In this document: positions 1 to 7,864 of the stretch, piece by piece
Layout of the letters: each line of letters begins with the position of its first letter
Position numbering within the stretch: position 1 is the stretch's first letter
From: an uncultured Eubacterium sp.
GTDB lineage: Bacteria; Bacillota; Clostridia; Lachnospirales; Lachnospiraceae
Length of the DNA stretch: 34,640 bases
Reading direction: 5' to 3'
Assembly: GCA_934351445.1 (NCBI GenBank)
Contig: CAKRIZ010000019.1
Location: 1 to 34,640, forward strand
The notes under the pieces: generated by a model
Seen by the model: the letters and a program-made list of their open reading frames with translations, nothing else
Told to the model about the DNA's origin: nothing
Databases searched by the model: none
Program-made: the position numbers and the translations under genes

Positions 1-110
1 TAATCTCTGCGTAAGAATCCATATTTACCAAGCTGCTCCATCTGATCACCAGATTTGTAGGTAAGGTTCGGAATCAGATATCCATTTACATTCGTATAAG
101 TCAGTTCCAT
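1..110 (-). CDS. TnpV-type transposon-encoded protein, N-terminal part
   Basis: This gene runs off the left edge of the window, so only its first 36 codons are visible. The translation begins MELTYTNVNGYLIPNL and continues with YKSGDQMEQLGKYG, which I recognise as the start of TnpV, a small (~115-120 aa) protein of unknown biochemical role found in transposons and integrative elements of Clostridia. The start is supported by an AAAGGAGA ribosome-binding site about 9 bases upstream. It marks the beginning of a mobile-element segment that lies against a broken BREX gene. The identification rests on sequence recall over a short piece. Confidence 0.75.
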   Translation of the reverse strand, partial: MELTYTNVNGYLIPNLTYKSGDQMEQLGKYGFLRRD

Positions 111-430
111 TTTATTAGCACTCTCCTTTTTTCTCTGATTTTTTACACCAAATTTACACCATTTGCAATTCATTTGACGATATTCTACGATACCAGACAA
201 AATGACTGATTGCTCAGAAAGCCCGTAAAATAGGCATTTCTGCGATACACAAAGCAGGACAAAAATCGACTTCCATTATCAAGAGGTGAGTGCTAATTTT
301 TTGTGAAGAATTTGTGAACTCCACAAGCCATGTAAATATATAGGGCGACAGCCCGACAGCGAGGGAATTTATTCCCGCGCTGTGCATGGCGTATCTCACA
401 GCTTCACAGCGATTTTCTTGATTTGACCAC
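111..430. mobile_element. Non-coding terminal part of a mobile element (probable)
   Basis: About 320 bases between the TnpV start and the broken pglZ. No convincing gene is present. TTTACACCA occurs twice in direct orientation, at 142-150 and 153-161 (11-bp period), a pattern often seen at recombinase-recognised ends. The right-hand boundary is inferred from the point near 430-440 where similarity to PglZ stops. The element type is not determined: no terminal inverted repeats or target-site duplication could be identified with the left end outside the window. Confidence 0.4.
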
Positions 431-549
431 ATTTTTACGACAAATTCCTTATCTTCATCGTACCAGAAAATGATACGACGCTGGTAAAACTCAGGCAGAG
501 ATGCAGCAAACCTGCGATTCAAGTCCTGTATTACTTTGTCTGTATCCAT
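214..549 (-). pseudogene. 5' remnant of BREX phosphatase gene pglZ, fused to foreign sequence
   Basis: The first ~36 residues (MDTDKVIQDLNRRF, then LPEFYQRRIIFWYDEDKEF) match the N-terminus of PglZ type A, the alkaline-phosphatase-like core protein of BREX phage defence, normally 800 aa or more. Similarity ends abruptly near base 435. The remaining ~73 residues look like chance translation of mobile-element DNA, and the reading frame stops at 214. The start lies 6 bases after the stop of the AlbA_2/HATPase gene, which fits an ancestral operon. It cannot be functional as PglZ because the phosphatase domain is missing. The family call is from recall of the N-terminal motif; no other BREX gene is visible here. 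Confidence 0.65.
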
Positions 550-555
550 GCTGCA

Positions 556-2094
556 TTATCTCCCTTCCGTATTTTTTACATAAATAGTGCTTCGTGCCGC
601 ACCCTCTTTTCTCAAATAACCGTCCTTAACCATATTCAGCAAGACAGCTCTGGCTCTACGATGTTTTACATCTAAAATCTCTACTGTTTCAGCAGTAGTA
701 ATAGAGCCATTTTCCAATACATATTTATAGATTTGTTGTTCCTGTTCACTATCCGGCATTTTCTCAGTCTTATCTGGCACTTTGTTGGCACTATCCGGCA
801 TTTTTTTTATATTATCTGGCACTATTTCTGTTTTATCTGGCACTTCATTGCCACTATCAGGCATTTCATCAATAGTATCCGGCACTTTGACAGCGTTATT
901 GAAGTCAACAGTGCCGTCAACTTGACCTCGATAAATATTGATACGCAAATCAACTTCGCCACCAATAAACTCCGGCTCCTGCAGTCCGGCAGCTTTTACT
1001 TTGTCTATAATTCTCGGAATGCCGCTTCCCCAATGCTCGATCAGATTCATGTAAGCAAACGCATGAGCAAGGGCTTCATTTCTGATTTTAGAATAGCCTT
1101 CTTTCATACGCTCCATAGTTTGTCCCATTGGAAGTTTTCCTGGAGAAGTGATTTCCAATCGGTTGTCATATACCGCCACCTGTATCGTACCATGATCCAG
1201 ATAACTACGATGTACCATTGCATTGATAATCAACTCACGAATAGCATCCGGTGGAATCTCATAAATATCCTGCCGATAAATTCCCACAATAGTAGCACCC
1301 AAATGAATATTTCTCAAGACAAACTGAAATGCTTCGTCTATCTGCTCCCAAAGCGGACCGGTATATTCTCTACGGTCAACAAATACTGCTTTCGTTGTAC
1401 CTTTGAACACACCACATTGCGTTGCAACATGAAGTCCTCCGTTGCCAGTCAAAATAGCAAAAGCATTAGACGGATAATCTTTTCCATCACGCTCAATCAA
1501 AATGCCCCAGGAGCGCAACTGCTGTCTTCCCACATCTTTAATCGCTGCTTTCTGTTCCTCTGTACGGGCATTTTTAACAGCCTGTTCCTTCATAGCTTTA
1601 CAAAGGACATCAATATCTTCATCTGTAACATTTAACCCAGTACATAAAGCCTGATCGTAGTAACGATTACTTCCCTCAAACAATAATTCTTTTATCATAT
1701 ACTCATCAGCAAGACGTGTAGTTCCGGCAACACGGACATATACACCGCCATCTCTGCCAAGAGCTTTGATATAATATGGGCGCTGTCTGCCCTCAGAAAC
1801 CTCTACCACAATGACAGTCTTACCATCAACCGTCTGTAAAGTAATATCCGGGATGATTGCCGGTTCACAGCTGTCTGATACGGCATTGGCAATGGCATCC
1901 ATTTTCTTGAATACCTCTTCCTTGTCAAAGCCAACAACCTCTCTGGTTTTATCAGCAATTCCGAAAATGATTTTTCCTCCGATTCCATTTGCAAAGGCAA
2001 CCACAGACTTCATATATTTGATGCTTTTCTCCGGCAGATTCTCTTTAAACTCTACATTCTTCGATTCGCCTGCAAGAATTTCTTCTATGGTCAT
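556..2094 (-). CDS. AlbA_2 / HATPase_c_4 domain ATP-binding protein with C-terminal winged helix
   Basis: A 512-residue protein. Residues ~5-125 form an AlbA_2 (Schlafen-type) domain, with ESKNVEFKENLP at the start and FANGIGGKIIFGI. Residues ~280-385 resemble the HATPase_c_4 ATP-binding domain, with RELIINAMVHRSY (N-box) and EHWGSGIPRII. A repetitive linker (residues 404-452) follows, then a winged-helix segment around 455-505. Such proteins are usually called transcriptional regulators or ATP-binding proteins and are common accessory genes in defence islands. Its stop is 6 bases from the pglZ remnant start, so it was probably part of a BREX operon. The start has only a weak GAGG site about 7 bases upstream. 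Substrate and DNA target are unknown. Confidence 0.85.
   Translation of the reverse strand: MTIEEILAGESKNVEFKENLPEKSIKYMKSVVAFANGIGGKIIFGIADKTREVVGFDKEEVFKKMDAIANAVSDSCEPAIIPDITLQTVDGKTVIVVEVSEGRQRPYYIKALGRDGGVYVRVAGTTRLADEYMIKELLFEGSNRYYDQALCTGLNVTDEDIDVLCKAMKEQAVKNARTEEQKAAIKDVGRQQLRSWGILIERDGKDYPSNAFAILTGNGGLHVATQCGVFKGTTKAVFVDRREYTGPLWEQIDEAFQFVLRNIHLGATIVGIYRQDIYEIPPDAIRELIINAMVHRSYLDHGTIQVAVYDNRLEITSPGKLPMGQTMERMKEGYSKIRNEALAHAFAYMNLIEHWGSGIPRIIDKVKAAGLQEPEFIGGEVDLRINIYRGQVDGTVDFNNAVKVPDTIDEMPDSGNEVPDKTEIVPDNIKKMPDSANKVPDKTEKMPDSEQEQQIYKYVLENGSITTAETVEILDVKHRRARAVLLNMVKDGYLRKEGAARSTIYVKNTEGR
751..897 (-). repeat. Seven tandem 21-bp repeats encoding a [VM]PD-x4 heptapeptide
   Basis: On the plus strand an ATCYGGCA-type octamer (one unit ATCAGGCA) starts at 751, 772, 793, 814, 835, 856 and 877, a perfect 21-bp period. 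In the protein this gives seven consecutive 7-residue units beginning VPD or MPD, with mostly acidic and polar residues after. The array lies between the ATP-binding domain and the winged helix and keeps frame, so copy number can change without breaking the gene. Confidence 0.95.
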
Positions 2095-2207
2095 TGTAAC
2101 ACCTCGCTCTCAATTTGCTACGCAGAGCATAGCCTTTTTATATTGATTTTTTCCCTTTAAACACCTATAATAACATTAACTCATCTAACACGTTTTAGAA
2201 GGAGAAT

Positions 2208-2238
2208 CCGGTTTTCGTATTGCGATTACCGGTTTTTT
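2208..2238 (+). terminator. Possible intrinsic terminator (weak stem)
   Basis: Arms CCGGT (2208-2212) and ACCGG (2228-2232) with a 15-base loop are followed by six T residues. The stem is only 5 bp, with a further 3-bp TCG/CGA pairing in the loop, so efficiency is uncertain. Confidence 0.45.
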
Positions 2239-2355
2239 ATTTTGTCTCCCGAAATTGACAACTATCTTTTCATTTTACATACTGTAAATAGGTTTATAGA
2301 GCATCCTTTCTGGTATCTGTTTACAGATGCTATGTTGCCTGTATTCCAGCCGTCG

Positions 2356-2408
2356 AAGTCTCCGTGATGGTGTCTGCCTGCAGATGCTTGAATCACGGGG
2401 TCTTTTTT
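2356..2408 (+). terminator. Intrinsic terminator, plus orientation
   Basis: CCGTGAT (2362-2368) pairs with ATCACGG (2392-2398). The outer AAG/CTT pairs extend the stem across mismatches, and a run of six T follows. It points right and ends just before the convergent DUF3791 gene at 2418, so it does not terminate that minus-strand gene. Confidence 0.6.
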
Positions 2409-2417
2409 GCCCATACT

Positions 2418-2624
2418 TTAAATCATATATTCTAGTCTTAGTTCTTCTACCAGATACGCATCACTCATGCAGTGCATATCAGAAACACCGTCACGCATCA
2501 ACTGATAGACTTCAGAATGATAAAATAATCCCAATGCCTCATCCAATGAAAATCCCCACTGTTTAGCAAAGCACTCAATGACACGGGCATATTTTTTCTG
2601 AAGCAAAATCGGATTTGCTGTCAT
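2418..2624 (-). CDS. DUF3791 family protein
   Basis: A 68-residue protein with the DUF3791 pattern: an N-terminal helix, VIECFAKQWGFSLDEALGLF, and a C-terminal SDMHCMSDAYLVEELR. Family function is unknown. The gene overlaps the end of the truncated DUF3990 frame by 4 bases (ATGA), a translational-coupling arrangement. It is the second DUF3791 gene of the cluster. DUF3791/DUF3990 sets are common in Clostridia and have been thought toxin-antitoxin-like, which is an inference. Confidence 0.8.
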   Translation of the reverse strand: MTANPILLQKKYARVIECFAKQWGFSLDEALGLFYHSEVYQLMRDGVSDMHCMSDAYLVEELRLEYMI

Positions 2625-2887
2625 AGTGTTTCACTCCCTTCAAAATGCAACAGAGACAGTGCTTTCTCTGTGCGGAAACATATTTGCAGGTTCGGCTTTT
2701 CATAACGCAGGCGGTTGATAGCTTCCGTTTTATCAATCAGTCCGTCAAAGAAAAGCTCCACGGTATTGAACACTTTATCATTGGCGACACCGCCTACAAC
2801 AAGGTCATAATCCGTCAAATCTTTTCTACTGCGACAATTCAGAATAAAATCCAGCCATTCTTCGGAATAAGAATCAAATTTCCACAC
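2621..2887 (-). pseudogene. DUF3990 protein, N-terminal half missing
   Basis: The 88-residue frame matches only the C-terminal half of DUF3990 (about 150-160 aa normally): FDSYSEEWLDFILNCR, YDLVVGGVANDKVFNTVEL, then LQICFRTEKALSLLHF. The usual N-terminal region with its YHGS and GFY-type motifs is absent. The frame begins inside the last codons of the upstream DUF3791 gene, with a GTG and no ribosome-binding site, so a deletion appears to have fused the two. DUF3990 is thought to have an ADP-ribosyltransferase-like fold; if so, the missing half carries part of the active site and the protein is probably dead. Confidence 0.7.
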
Positions 2888-3113
2888 CCTTTTCTTTCAT
2901 CACATCAAGGAGGTCATCAACGATATATTCTCGGCTCTGGGTATGCAGCACTTCATATTCCGGCACGATATAACCATTCAGAATATCGCTTTGTTCGGTA
3001 AATGCCTGATAAACACACTCTGCATCCACCCCCAGCTTTGCCGCTACATTTTCAATGCAAAATACAGCAAACTCCAGCTCCTTGGAATTTTTGATTTTTT
3101 CATCCGTCATCAT
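2874..3113 (-). CDS. DUF3791 family protein
   Basis: A 79-residue protein containing KELEFAVFCIENVAAKLG, then VYQAFTEQSDILNGYIVPEYEVLHTQS and a C-terminal DVMKEKGVEI, typical of DUF3791. I place the start at ATG 3113, 7-8 bases after an AAGGGGG ribosome-binding site; an in-frame TTG six bases upstream is too close to it. It is the first gene of the DUF3791 / broken DUF3990 / DUF3791 cluster. Function unknown; possibly the partner (antitoxin-like) of DUF3990. Confidence 0.8.
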   Translation of the reverse strand: MMTDEKIKNSKELEFAVFCIENVAAKLGVDAECVYQAFTEQSDILNGYIVPEYEVLHTQSREYIVDDLLDVMKEKGVEI

Positions 3114-3317
3114 GTGCAAGCCCCCTTACTTTATTTTAAATTGTTCATTTAATATCGTCTCAATATCATAAACCGGAACATTCTTACACATCAGTAGCAT
3201 TTGCGTTATCTGCTTATATTCCTACTTTTTCTTAGTATAACATAAGAAAACTTTTTTACAACAAACGAAAAGATCTCCTGCAGCAATTTCTACAAAAGAC
3301 CTTTCCTTTTCGTTCAT

Positions 3318-3437
3318 TTAATTTTCAGCTGACTCTTTTCCTTTCGGCACATATGCTCCGGCTATCGCCACCCATATACAATTAATAGAATTCACAATCC
3401 AGGTACCAATACCGATATCCATACATTCCCATATCAT
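3318..3437 (-). CDS. Short unidentified ORF, possibly a C-terminal membrane-protein fragment
   Basis: A 39-residue frame after the hydrolase stop, with one hydrophobic stretch (GIGTWIVNSINCIWVAIAGA) followed by a charged tail. It has no clear ribosome-binding site (GGAAAAAG directly before ATG) and looks like the end of a membrane protein rather than a full gene. Otherwise the 3114-3461 interval is AT-rich. An AACGAAAAG/CTTTTCGTT inverted repeat spans about 3245-3315, but without a T-tract I do not call it a terminator. Confidence 0.25.
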   Translation of the reverse strand: MIWECMDIGIGTWIVNSINCIWVAIAGAYVPKGKESAEN

Positions 3438-3461
3438 ACTTTTTCCACTGTATATTTAATT

Positions 3462-4295
3462 TCATCCGGGCACTCCTTCCCTCTCTACCTCACTGATAAA
3501 TTTTTCTATAATTCTGTTTACTTCATCCGGCTGATCCGTATTGGAATTATGACCGGCATTCTTTATCCATTTAAACGGTAAACCTTCTCTCTGATGCCAT
3601 TTTTTATTGTAGCTTTTGGCTGATCCCGCTTTATCCTTTTCGCCACAGATAAGAAGTGCCGGACAACTGATACGATATGGCAGATCTGCTTTGATTGCCT
3701 CAGCAAGCATTCTGTAACCAAAACCGGCAAGCCTTGCATATTCTTTAGGATCTGGATCATAGGACATCATCATCTTTCGCATAAGCTTCTGTCCATATTC
3801 CGTCTCTGCGCATCCTCTTGAACCAGCCCTAAGAAGTGCTTTCCATGGATATATCTTATATAATTGCTCTGCTCTTTCAAGAAGCCATATTTCCATTGCT
3901 GTCATATAAGACTTTTGAAGTGGTGCAGAATCAATGGAGATAAAGCCTTTTATCTTATCCGGATATAATTCCATATACATTTGAGCCAGATATCCACCCA
4001 TAGACTGACCGATAATGATGGGATGATAAATTTCTTCTTTTGCTAAGATTTTATCAAGCCATTCTGCCATGTCTGATAAACTGTAATTATTCGTAAACGG
4101 TCTGGATAATGCATGTGATGGTGCATCCCATACAAACACATTCTGTTTTTTCTCAAAATATTCTATCTGTTTTTCAAAAAGCCTGTGATCTGCTGTAAGT
4201 CCCGGTAAAAACACTAACGTAATTTTCTGCTTGTCTATTATATTTACAAAATAATGGATGCAGCCACAGGGTGTCTTATAACTATTTTCTGTCAT
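3462..4295 (-). CDS. Alpha/beta hydrolase
   Basis: A 277-residue serine hydrolase of the alpha/beta fold. Visible features are the oxyanion-hole strand TLVFLPGLTADHRLF, the nucleophile elbow GQSMGG, the catalytic acid in CGEKDKAG and the catalytic His in NAGHNSN. No signal peptide is present, so it should be cytoplasmic. Substrate cannot be told from sequence. I choose ATG 4295 because an AAAGGGGA ribosome-binding site sits a few bases upstream; an in-frame ATG at 4313 has no such site. A short ORF in another frame overlaps its start, suggesting coupled translation. Confidence 0.85.
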   Translation of the reverse strand: MTENSYKTPCGCIHYFVNIIDKQKITLVFLPGLTADHRLFEKQIEYFEKKQNVFVWDAPSHALSRPFTNNYSLSDMAEWLDKILAKEEIYHPIIIGQSMGGYLAQMYMELYPDKIKGFISIDSAPLQKSYMTAMEIWLLERAEQLYKIYPWKALLRAGSRGCAETEYGQKLMRKMMMSYDPDPKEYARLAGFGYRMLAEAIKADLPYRISCPALLICGEKDKAGSAKSYNKKWHQREGLPFKWIKNAGHNSNTDQPDEVNRIIEKFISEVEREGVPG

Positions 4296-4398
4296 TTTCC
4301 GTCCCCTTTCCATAAACCATTTCCCAATGATTTATCATTTCCAGATATTCCTGCTCAAAAACAGCCACATCATAATTTCCTGTTCTGTTTCTTCCCAT
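4282..4398 (-). CDS. Small leader ORF overlapping the hydrolase start
   Basis: A 38-residue frame with a good ribosome-binding site (GGAAAGGA, 6 bases before ATG). Its sequence begins MGRNRTGNYDVAVFEQ and continues EYLEMINHWEMVYGKG, with no resemblance I recognise. It ends 14 bases inside the hydrolase gene, whose own ribosome-binding site lies within it. It may be a real small protein, a coupling leader, or the remnant of a larger upstream gene. Confidence 0.45.
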   Translation of the reverse strand: MGRNRTGNYDVAVFEQEYLEMINHWEMVYGKGTENDRK

Positions 4399-4503
4399 GA
4401 TTTTTCCTTTCCAAAAAAAAATTGATTTTTTTGTACCCTCAAATATCACTTTTCATTATACCTGCTATCGCTGTATATTGAAAGCAATACTTATGCCTGC
4501 AGA

Positions 4504-4538
4504 AGAAAGGAGTGCCACATTTTCTCGGCACTCCAAAC
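4504..4538 (-). terminator. Intrinsic terminator after the LuxR/hybrid-kinase operon
   Basis: Perfect 8-bp arms GGAGTGCC (4509-4516) and GGCACTCC (4527-4534), 10-base loop, followed on the minus strand by TTTCTT. It lies ~55 bases after the stop of the receiver protein at 4594 and should end the three-gene operon. Confidence 0.75.
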
Positions 4539-4593
4539 TCTATAAGCATCCATCTTACTTAAAAAAGACCATGTATTTCTACACAGTCCCTGT

Positions 4594-5352
4594 TTAGCCG
4601 ACATATTTCTCAATCATCTCCATGATACGTTCCGTTTTGGCAGGCTTTAAAACATATCCCTCCGGTTTTAGCTCCAAAAGCTCCTGAATATACTCCCGAT
4701 CCGCAACCGCAGACAGAAATATAACAGGCAGCCCGGCAAACTGCTGATTTGCACGGATCGCACGCAGGAACATTTTCCCATTTATCACCGGCATCTCATA
4801 GTCTAAAAAAATCAGATCCGGACAGTCCTTCTTCAAAATTTCAAATGCCTGGGCACCTGAAACTGCAATTGACACCCGATATCGGTCACTCACCAGTGCC
4901 TTCATATTACGCAGAAGCAGTGGATTATCATCTACGAATAATATATGCTTTCTTCTGTCTTCTTTTTCTAGTACCGCATTTTCATAATCCGTATAATCGA
5001 TTCCTACTCCATCGCAAAGAGCCCGGATAATCCCCTGACTTCCAACCGGACGTGTCAGCTTGCGAAACCGTCCGTCATCTGCTTCCAGATCATACTCCCG
5101 GAACTCATATTTACTACCGACAACCACAACCGGTATCTCCCTATTTGCCTTCAGAACGTTCCTCAGTCCCTTTACATCTGCATAACATCCATTTAAAAAG
5201 ATCAGTATAATGTCCGGTTCAAAGATCTGCACCAGTTTTCCAATCAAATTCTGGTCTGCCATGCTTAGCTGTACCTGAAAGTATGGCAGCATGGCTTCAT
5301 TCAAGCTCTTTGTTATCTCATTCATTTCAGCAATAAACAGTACCCGTTTCAT
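4594..5352 (-). CDS. Response-regulator protein: pseudo-receiver plus true receiver domain
   Basis: A 252-residue protein with two CheY-like domains and no output domain. The C-terminal domain (about 135-252) is complete: acidic pair in FVDDN (141-142), phospho-acceptor Asp184 in FLDYEMP, LSA and the conserved Lys in LKP. The N-terminal domain (1-115) keeps the fold pattern (PDIILIFLNG) but has Asn at the phospho-acceptor position, so it should not be phosphorylated. The start overlaps the kinase gene end by 26 bases. It probably receives phosphate from the kinase's Hpt domain and acts through protein contacts; this is inference from context. Confidence 0.85.
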   Translation of the reverse strand: MKRVLFIAEMNEITKSLNEAMLPYFQVQLSMADQNLIGKLVQIFEPDIILIFLNGCYADVKGLRNVLKANREIPVVVVGSKYEFREYDLEADDGRFRKLTRPVGSQGIIRALCDGVGIDYTDYENAVLEKEDRRKHILFVDDNPLLLRNMKALVSDRYRVSIAVSGAQAFEILKKDCPDLIFLDYEMPVINGKMFLRAIRANQQFAGLPVIFLSAVADREYIQELLELKPEGYVLKPAKTERIMEMIEKYVG

Positions 5353-7852
5353 ATGTATCCTCCTCTATCACCTGTATTAATCCTGTTCCAATCTCTACTG
5401 CCATCTGGTCATCCAGATTCCGGACAGCCTTCTGTATCTGATTTACCTGCTCTTGTATCTGCTCCGGATAACGATAGCTGCTCAATTTTTTCTCCAGTCT
5501 GTCCGCCTCATCAAAGTCCAGACTTCGCATATTATCTACCAGCAGCCTCACCAGAAGCAGAATCTGCTCCCGGTCTTCGCAAAGTGGCCGTTCTTCTTCC
5601 GAAAACTGTGCTGCCAGTTCTGTCTCCATCTGTTTCATCTCTTCGATCAGCAGCGGCAGAACCTGTTTTACCTTTCCGATATCACAATCTCTCGCCGCCA
5701 ATTCTGTCACTCTTGCCAGCCCAAAGATCGTCATAGCACCGACGGAAGCCGCCAGACTCTTTAGAGAATGTGCCTCGATACGAATAGCCGCCAGATCCAT
5801 CTCGGTTCCGGCATCATCTATTACATTGGTTCCTTTCTGTATATTTCTGTTCCACTCCTGTATCCGCTCCACCAGTGTCTGACGAAACCCCTTTAACAGC
5901 TCCCACAACATCTCATCATCGGAAATGTAAAGTCTCGCATATTCCCATCGAATACCATTCAGCTCAGGAAGCGGTCTGCCAGTTGGTTCTGATTTTAAAA
6001 CTTCGTCTCCTCCAAATCTCAGAATCCGATCTTCACTTAAAAATTGACAAATTATCGCCTCCAGTTTCTTTGGATCAATCGGCTTCGACAGATAACCGTC
6101 AAATCCTGCCCGCTCATATTCTTCCTTCGCACCTGCTATCGCATTGGCAGTTAACATGATAATCGGTGTCTTGGTATTTTTCCCCCATACATCCGCTCTC
6201 AACCGCTGCATGGTCTCAATTCCATCCATATCCGGCATCATATTGTCCATAAAGATCAGATCATACTTCTCTTCCCGCGCTTTTGTCAGACTCTCCTGTC
6301 CGCTGGCAGCTTCTGCCACCAAGATATCTGTTTGTTTTAAAAGTCCCCGGAATACTCTTCGGTTCATTTCGATATCATCCGTCACCAGCACCTGCACATC
6401 CGGGGCACGAAAGCCTGCCCGATGCACCTCCTGTCGTTTCTCATTCTGCAGACGCTCCTCCAGATTGCCGATCGGCTCCCGTTGTATTACCTTCTGTTTC
6501 AGACGAAAAGAGAAACATGAGCCCTCTCCGTATACACTCTCCACATGAAGCGTTGAGCCCATAAGAATGAGCAGCTGTTGTGTAATATTGATTCCAAGTC
6601 CGGTTCCTTCTATCGTCCGGTTTCTTTTTTCCTCAATCCGTTCAAATGCTTGAAACAGCTTCTGTATATCTTCCTCCCGGATTCCAATACCGGTATCCTT
6701 TACCTGAACCAACAGCTCACAGGTCTCATTCTGTACAGTTCCCGTAATGTCCAATGTAACGCTTCCGCTTTCTGTATATTTCACCGCATTGGTTAACAGA
6801 TTGGTTACTATCTGCTTTAACCGGATATCATCCCCATATAAGGTCGAAGGAAGAGACTCGTCTACATGAACCTGAAGCATCAGGTTTTTTTTCTCCGCCC
6901 GATCTGCAATCAGAAGATATATATCATGAATCAGACTGGAAAGCTGATAGGATACCGGCAGAATTTCCATTCTCCCGGACTCAATCTTTGAGAAATCCAG
7001 AATGCCGTTTACAATGCTCAGCAACGATCCTGCTGCCGAATGGATGTCCCCGGCATAGGATAGAATTGCATCTTCTTTGCTTTCCCGAAGAATCATCTCG
7101 CTCATTCCCACAACTGCATGGATCGGCGTCCGTATCTCATGAGACATACTGGCTAAGAATGTAGATTTTGCCCGATTAGCCCGGTCTGCCAGTTCCTTTT
7201 CTTCCTTCAGTTGTTCGATCAAATGAACATCGGGGCTTTCCATGGTCAGGAAAAATCCAAGATTCACCAGTGTAATTCCCAGACAGGAAATCAGGGATAG
7301 CGGAAAGATTGCCTGATAAGTCGATATTGCAACCTGAAAGATCACGGTAAGCATGATGATTTCCCGCTTCTTTTTCTCCATTTTCTTATAGTTTCTTATA
7401 AGTGAATACACCAGCATCACTGTGTATATCGCTACAGTGACATAGGTAACATACGCTGCCGGTCCATATGAATAATTTCCTTTTTTAGTTATCCGGTAAT
7501 ACAGAGGAAGCCCGCCCGCCGCTATAACCGATAGGATCAAAAGCACGAAGGAGCCTCTCCGTGTCGGACGTTCCTGAAAGATCATAAGCAATACATATCT
7601 GTATATCAGATAAATGCATGCTACCAGACTCATAAGAAAGCATCTGTGCATGATCTGGTTCCATAAAGCCGGAACTGTCTCGATATGATTGACGGTATAC
7701 ACAGTAACACGGTCAAACATCAAATATAAAGCGGATACTATCAGTAAAGCAGAATATACTTTATGTGATCTGGTTGAAATTCTCTTTACCGAAAAGTATA
7801 GAATCATAATAAAGCCTGTGATAATGAAACACCCTATCTGCAGCTTTCCCAT
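5327..7852 (-). CDS. Hybrid sensor histidine kinase (HisKA-HATPase-REC-Hpt)
   Basis: An 841-residue membrane kinase. Residues 1-205 contain about six to seven hydrophobic segments with no extracellular sensor domain. HisKA follows with phospho-acceptor His238 in SMSHEIRTP. HATPase has N-box NLLTNAVKYT (351-360), DTGIGI (386-391) and GTGLGI. A receiver at 486-605 has Asp536 in FMDNMMPDMDG and Lys590. A C-terminal Hpt domain has His695 in EAHSLKS. All phosphorelay residues are intact. The start has an AGGGAG site 5 bases upstream and lies 12 bases after the LuxR gene. The ligand is not evident; the membrane region resembles intramembrane or 7TM-type sensors. Confidence 0.93.
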   Translation of the reverse strand: MGKLQIGCFIITGFIMILYFSVKRISTRSHKVYSALLIVSALYLMFDRVTVYTVNHIETVPALWNQIMHRCFLMSLVACIYLIYRYVLLMIFQERPTRRGSFVLLILSVIAAGGLPLYYRITKKGNYSYGPAAYVTYVTVAIYTVMLVYSLIRNYKKMEKKKREIIMLTVIFQVAISTYQAIFPLSLISCLGITLVNLGFFLTMESPDVHLIEQLKEEKELADRANRAKSTFLASMSHEIRTPIHAVVGMSEMILRESKEDAILSYAGDIHSAAGSLLSIVNGILDFSKIESGRMEILPVSYQLSSLIHDIYLLIADRAEKKNLMLQVHVDESLPSTLYGDDIRLKQIVTNLLTNAVKYTESGSVTLDITGTVQNETCELLVQVKDTGIGIREEDIQKLFQAFERIEEKRNRTIEGTGLGINITQQLLILMGSTLHVESVYGEGSCFSFRLKQKVIQREPIGNLEERLQNEKRQEVHRAGFRAPDVQVLVTDDIEMNRRVFRGLLKQTDILVAEAASGQESLTKAREEKYDLIFMDNMMPDMDGIETMQRLRADVWGKNTKTPIIMLTANAIAGAKEEYERAGFDGYLSKPIDPKKLEAIICQFLSEDRILRFGGDEVLKSEPTGRPLPELNGIRWEYARLYISDDEMLWELLKGFRQTLVERIQEWNRNIQKGTNVIDDAGTEMDLAAIRIEAHSLKSLAASVGAMTIFGLARVTELAARDCDIGKVKQVLPLLIEEMKQMETELAAQFSEEERPLCEDREQILLLVRLLVDNMRSLDFDEADRLEKKLSSYRYPEQIQEQVNQIQKAVRNLDDQMAVEIGTGLIQVIEEDTYETGTVYC

Positions 7853-7864
7853 CTGTCTCCCTCT

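Larger units (their letters stand above)
2095..2417. other. Gene-free stretch carrying two plus-strand hairpin/T-tract structures
   Basis: No protein-coding gene is supported here. The stretch holds two terminator-like hairpins that both point to the right (annotated separately), plus two related short hairpins around 2314-2335 and 2370-2388 with CATCTG/CAGATG-type arms. No plus-strand gene that these would terminate is recognisable between 1 and 2200. Confidence 0.5.

Noticed and set aside
751..897. CRISPR-like regular repeat
   Set aside because: The 21-bp units are adjacent without spacers and keep the reading frame of a protein, so it is a coding tandem repeat.
733..1635. 300-residue open frame on plus
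   Set aside because: It is the antisense of the AlbA_2/HATPase gene. The repeated IRHF/IWHF pattern comes from the 21-bp repeats, and no ribosome-binding site or family match is seen.
3245..3315. AACGAAAAG/CTTTTCGTT inverted repeat as hydrolase terminator
   Set aside because: Loop is long and irregular, and there is no T-tract on the minus strand after it.
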